DNA from: Pseudomonadota bacterium
GTDB lineage: Bacteria; Pseudomonadota; Alphaproteobacteria; Reyranellales; Reyranellaceae
Length of the DNA: 64,000 bases
Direction: 5' to 3'
NCBI GenBank assembly: GCA_018240745.1
Contig: JAFEFF010000175.1
Span: 1-64,000, forward strand
Shown: piece after piece, positions 62,882 through 64,000 of the stretch
Layout of the letters: every line of letters starts with the position of its first letter
How positions within the stretch are numbered: the stretch's first letter is position 1
Program-made: the position numbers and the translations under genes
Notes under the pieces: model-generated
The model's input: only the letters and a program-made list of their open reading frames with translations
Databases searched by the model: none
What the model was told of the DNA's origin: nothing

Positions 62882-62983
62882 CGAGGGTGGGCGATGCCCG
62901 GTGGGAGAAGCGGCTGGGTTGCCGAATTCCCGTCGAACCGACCGGTCGTCGGCCTGGATCACGCCGTCGCCCAGCCCGCCGGC

Positions 62984-63134
62984 CCTCCCGTCGTCTCGAC
63001 CGGAGCGCGAAGCGCGGAGCGGAGAGACCTTCTCTCGACGATATGTGGCTTATCGTGGAGAGAAGGTCTCTCCACGCGGCCCGGAGCCTGCCCCGAGGGC
63101 ATCCGAGGGGGGCCTTGGTCGAGACGACGGGAGG
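62984..63134. repeat. Nested long inverted repeat, family E
   Basis: Outer arms 62984-63001 and 63117-63134 are a perfect 18-bp inverted repeat (CCTCCCGTCGTCTCGACC and its complement). Inner arms 63021-63036 and 63058-63073 (GGAGAGACCTTCTCTC) plus ACGATA/TATCGT close to a short loop. The whole 151-base element can fold into one long hairpin. It occupies the gap before the AhpD-like gene's stop. Confidence 0.9.
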
Positions 63135-63165
63135 CCTTATCGATAGCCTCGGGACGACGGGGCAG

Positions 63166-63621
63166 TCACGCCGCCTGGGCGTCCTGCAGTGTGTGCGGGC
63201 TGACGCGGAAGCCGACGTTCAGCCTGTAGAAGGCGTTGATGGCGCCGATCAGCAGGGTGAGCTTGACCTGCTCGTCCTCGCTGAAGTGCGCCTTCAGGTT
63301 GGCGTAGGCCTCGTACGACGCCCCGCCCGGCCCGAGCCGGGTCAGCGCCTCGGTCCATTCCAGCGCCGCCCGCTCGCGGTCGTCGTAGAGCTCCGATTCG
63401 CGGAAGGCGTCGAGCAGGAAGATCCGCTGCTCGCTCTCGCCGGCCTGGCGCGCCTCCTGCGTGTGCATGGCGAGGCAGACCGCGCAGCCGTTGATCTGCG
63501 AGGCGCGGATCTCGACCAGCCGGGCGATCGCCGGATCGAGGCCCTTCTGGGCGGCCATCGCGTAGGCGATCAAGGGCTTCAGCTTGTCCATGTGGGCGAA
63601 GGGGGTGACGCGTGTCGTCAT
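63166..63621 (-). CDS. Carboxymuconolactone decarboxylase-family (AhpD-like) protein
   Basis: A 151-residue protein: LDPAIARLVEIRASQINGCA, with the redox pair Cys-Ala-Val-Cys followed by LAMHTQEARQAGE, exactly the AhpD-like CxxC-x2-H catalytic pattern. LLDAFRES and ERAALEWTEALTRL complete the all-helical fold. Such proteins act as peroxidase-coupled thiol reductants. ATG 63621 is preferred; a longer start at 63687 is possible. It is divergent from the small exported protein at 63801. Confidence 0.9.
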   Translation of the reverse strand: MTTRVTPFAHMDKLKPLIAYAMAAQKGLDPAIARLVEIRASQINGCAVCLAMHTQEARQAGESEQRIFLLDAFRESELYDDRERAALEWTEALTRLGPGGASYEAYANLKAHFSEDEQVKLTLLIGAINAFYRLNVGFRVSPHTLQDAQAA

Positions 63622-63800
63622 GGCTTGCTCCTTCGTCAGGGATTGCTCTCTGCTGACCTGACGAACGAGCGGGCGGGGAATCGACATCTTTTTCGGCGGT
63701 CCGCGGGCAGTGTGCCAATTGCCACAGAATGGCGGCGGCAGGCGTGCTTCAGGGAAGGTGCGATTGCATTAGCCCGTCATCTGAGGGGAAGGCGGTCAAT

Positions 63801-63935
63801 ATGAGCACTCGTACTTTCCTGACCATTCTCTGTGCGATCATGCTGCTCTCGGGACCGGCGCTGCTGGCCGCCAGCGTGGCGACCAGCCCTCTGGCCAACG
63901 CCCAGGCCTGTCCCAACCATCGCTGTCCGAAGTAG
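63801..63935 (+). CDS. Small exported Cys-containing peptide
   Basis: A 44-residue product that is nearly all signal sequence: STRTFLTILCAIMLLSGPAL, then AASVATSPLANA, leaving a mature tail of about 9 residues (QACPNHRCPK) with two Cys. AGGGGAAGG precedes the ATG. The next gene starts 10 bases after its stop with a good GGGAGG site, so the two are likely cotranscribed. The short mature part could be a processed peptide or a metal-binding tag; it is too small to assign. Confidence 0.55.
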   Translation: MSTRTFLTILCAIMLLSGPALLAASVATSPLANAQACPNHRCPK

Positions 63936-63945
63936 GGAGGCTGCC

Positions 63946-64000
63946 ATGACCAGCCTCCTCGGCTCCGCCCAGTTCTGGTTCGGCGCGCTGCTGCTCTGCG
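63946..64000 (+). CDS. Start of a further gene (right-truncated), probably exported or membrane protein
   Basis: ATG at 63946 follows GTAGGGAGG with good spacing. The readable 18 residues (TSLLGSAQFWFGALLLC) are hydrophobic, like a signal sequence or membrane helix. The rest lies outside the window. Confidence 0.55.
   Translation, partial: MTSLLGSAQFWFGALLLC

Overview
The window is high-GC DNA of alphaproteobacterial character. The best lineage markers are the F1-ATPase zeta-type inhibitor subunit (17743-18072), the split PurS/PurQ/PurL form of FGAM synthase, the BolA/monothiol glutaredoxin pair and the many periplasmic substrate-binding proteins. A soil or freshwater Rhodospirillales/Reyranella-like organism fits, but that placement is inference. 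I see no phage, plasmid, CRISPR or secretion-system genes. This is ordinary chromosome with housekeeping blocks separated by transport and catabolic modules.

Layout. 1-7955: remnant of an acetyltransferase, an HpxZ-like protein, an amidohydrolase, three solute-binding proteins (two of them close paralogues), a divergent HxlR regulator/flavodoxin pair and a ring-cleavage dioxygenase. 8115-12873 (minus): purC-purS-purQ-purL-bolA-grxD. 13031-14152: a diiron ferritin-like protein. 14312-14396 (minus): a tRNA with a leucine-type body but a GUC (Asp) anticodon, with its own promoter and terminator. 14483-17651 (minus): methyltransferase, glycosyltransferase, Tat-exported carbonic anhydrase and acyl-CoA dehydratase. 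17743-26678: zeta subunit, purB, HAD phosphatase, MarC, FAH-family hydrolase, TetR, esterase, adenylate cyclase, a frameshifted gamma-glutamylcyclotransferase and a glyoxalase-like protein. 26704-29030 (minus): an ArsR/SRPBCC/transglutaminase/DUF899 operon, the last gene frameshifted. 29040-29820: a DUF559 nuclease embedded in palindromic repeats. 30624-34918: RND efflux adaptor and pump. 35015-40234: two sugar-type permease pairs around one binding protein, with no ATPase. 40300-46963: RadC, serine hydrolase, methionine aminopeptidase, CinA-N protein, AbrB membrane protein and amidase. 47028-53843: Asp/Glu racemase and a branched-chain-amino-acid-type (Liv) ABC operon ending in an FAD enzyme. 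53820-64000: BASS transporter, metallopeptidase, creatininase-like enzyme, CinA, methyltransferase, an OmpA lipoprotein behind an FNR-type promoter, small unknown proteins, a HEPN-motif protein and an AhpD-like protein.

Two themes run across the window. First, several families of long, nearly perfect palindromes recur between genes. Some lie between convergent genes, where they can act as terminators, but others sit directly against start codons or inside the pur operon. Second, there are signs of small-scale decay or sequence error: two single-base frameshifts about 1 kb apart and an internally deleted acetyltransferase at the left edge. The most unusual single observation is the tRNA with conflicting body and anticodon identity.
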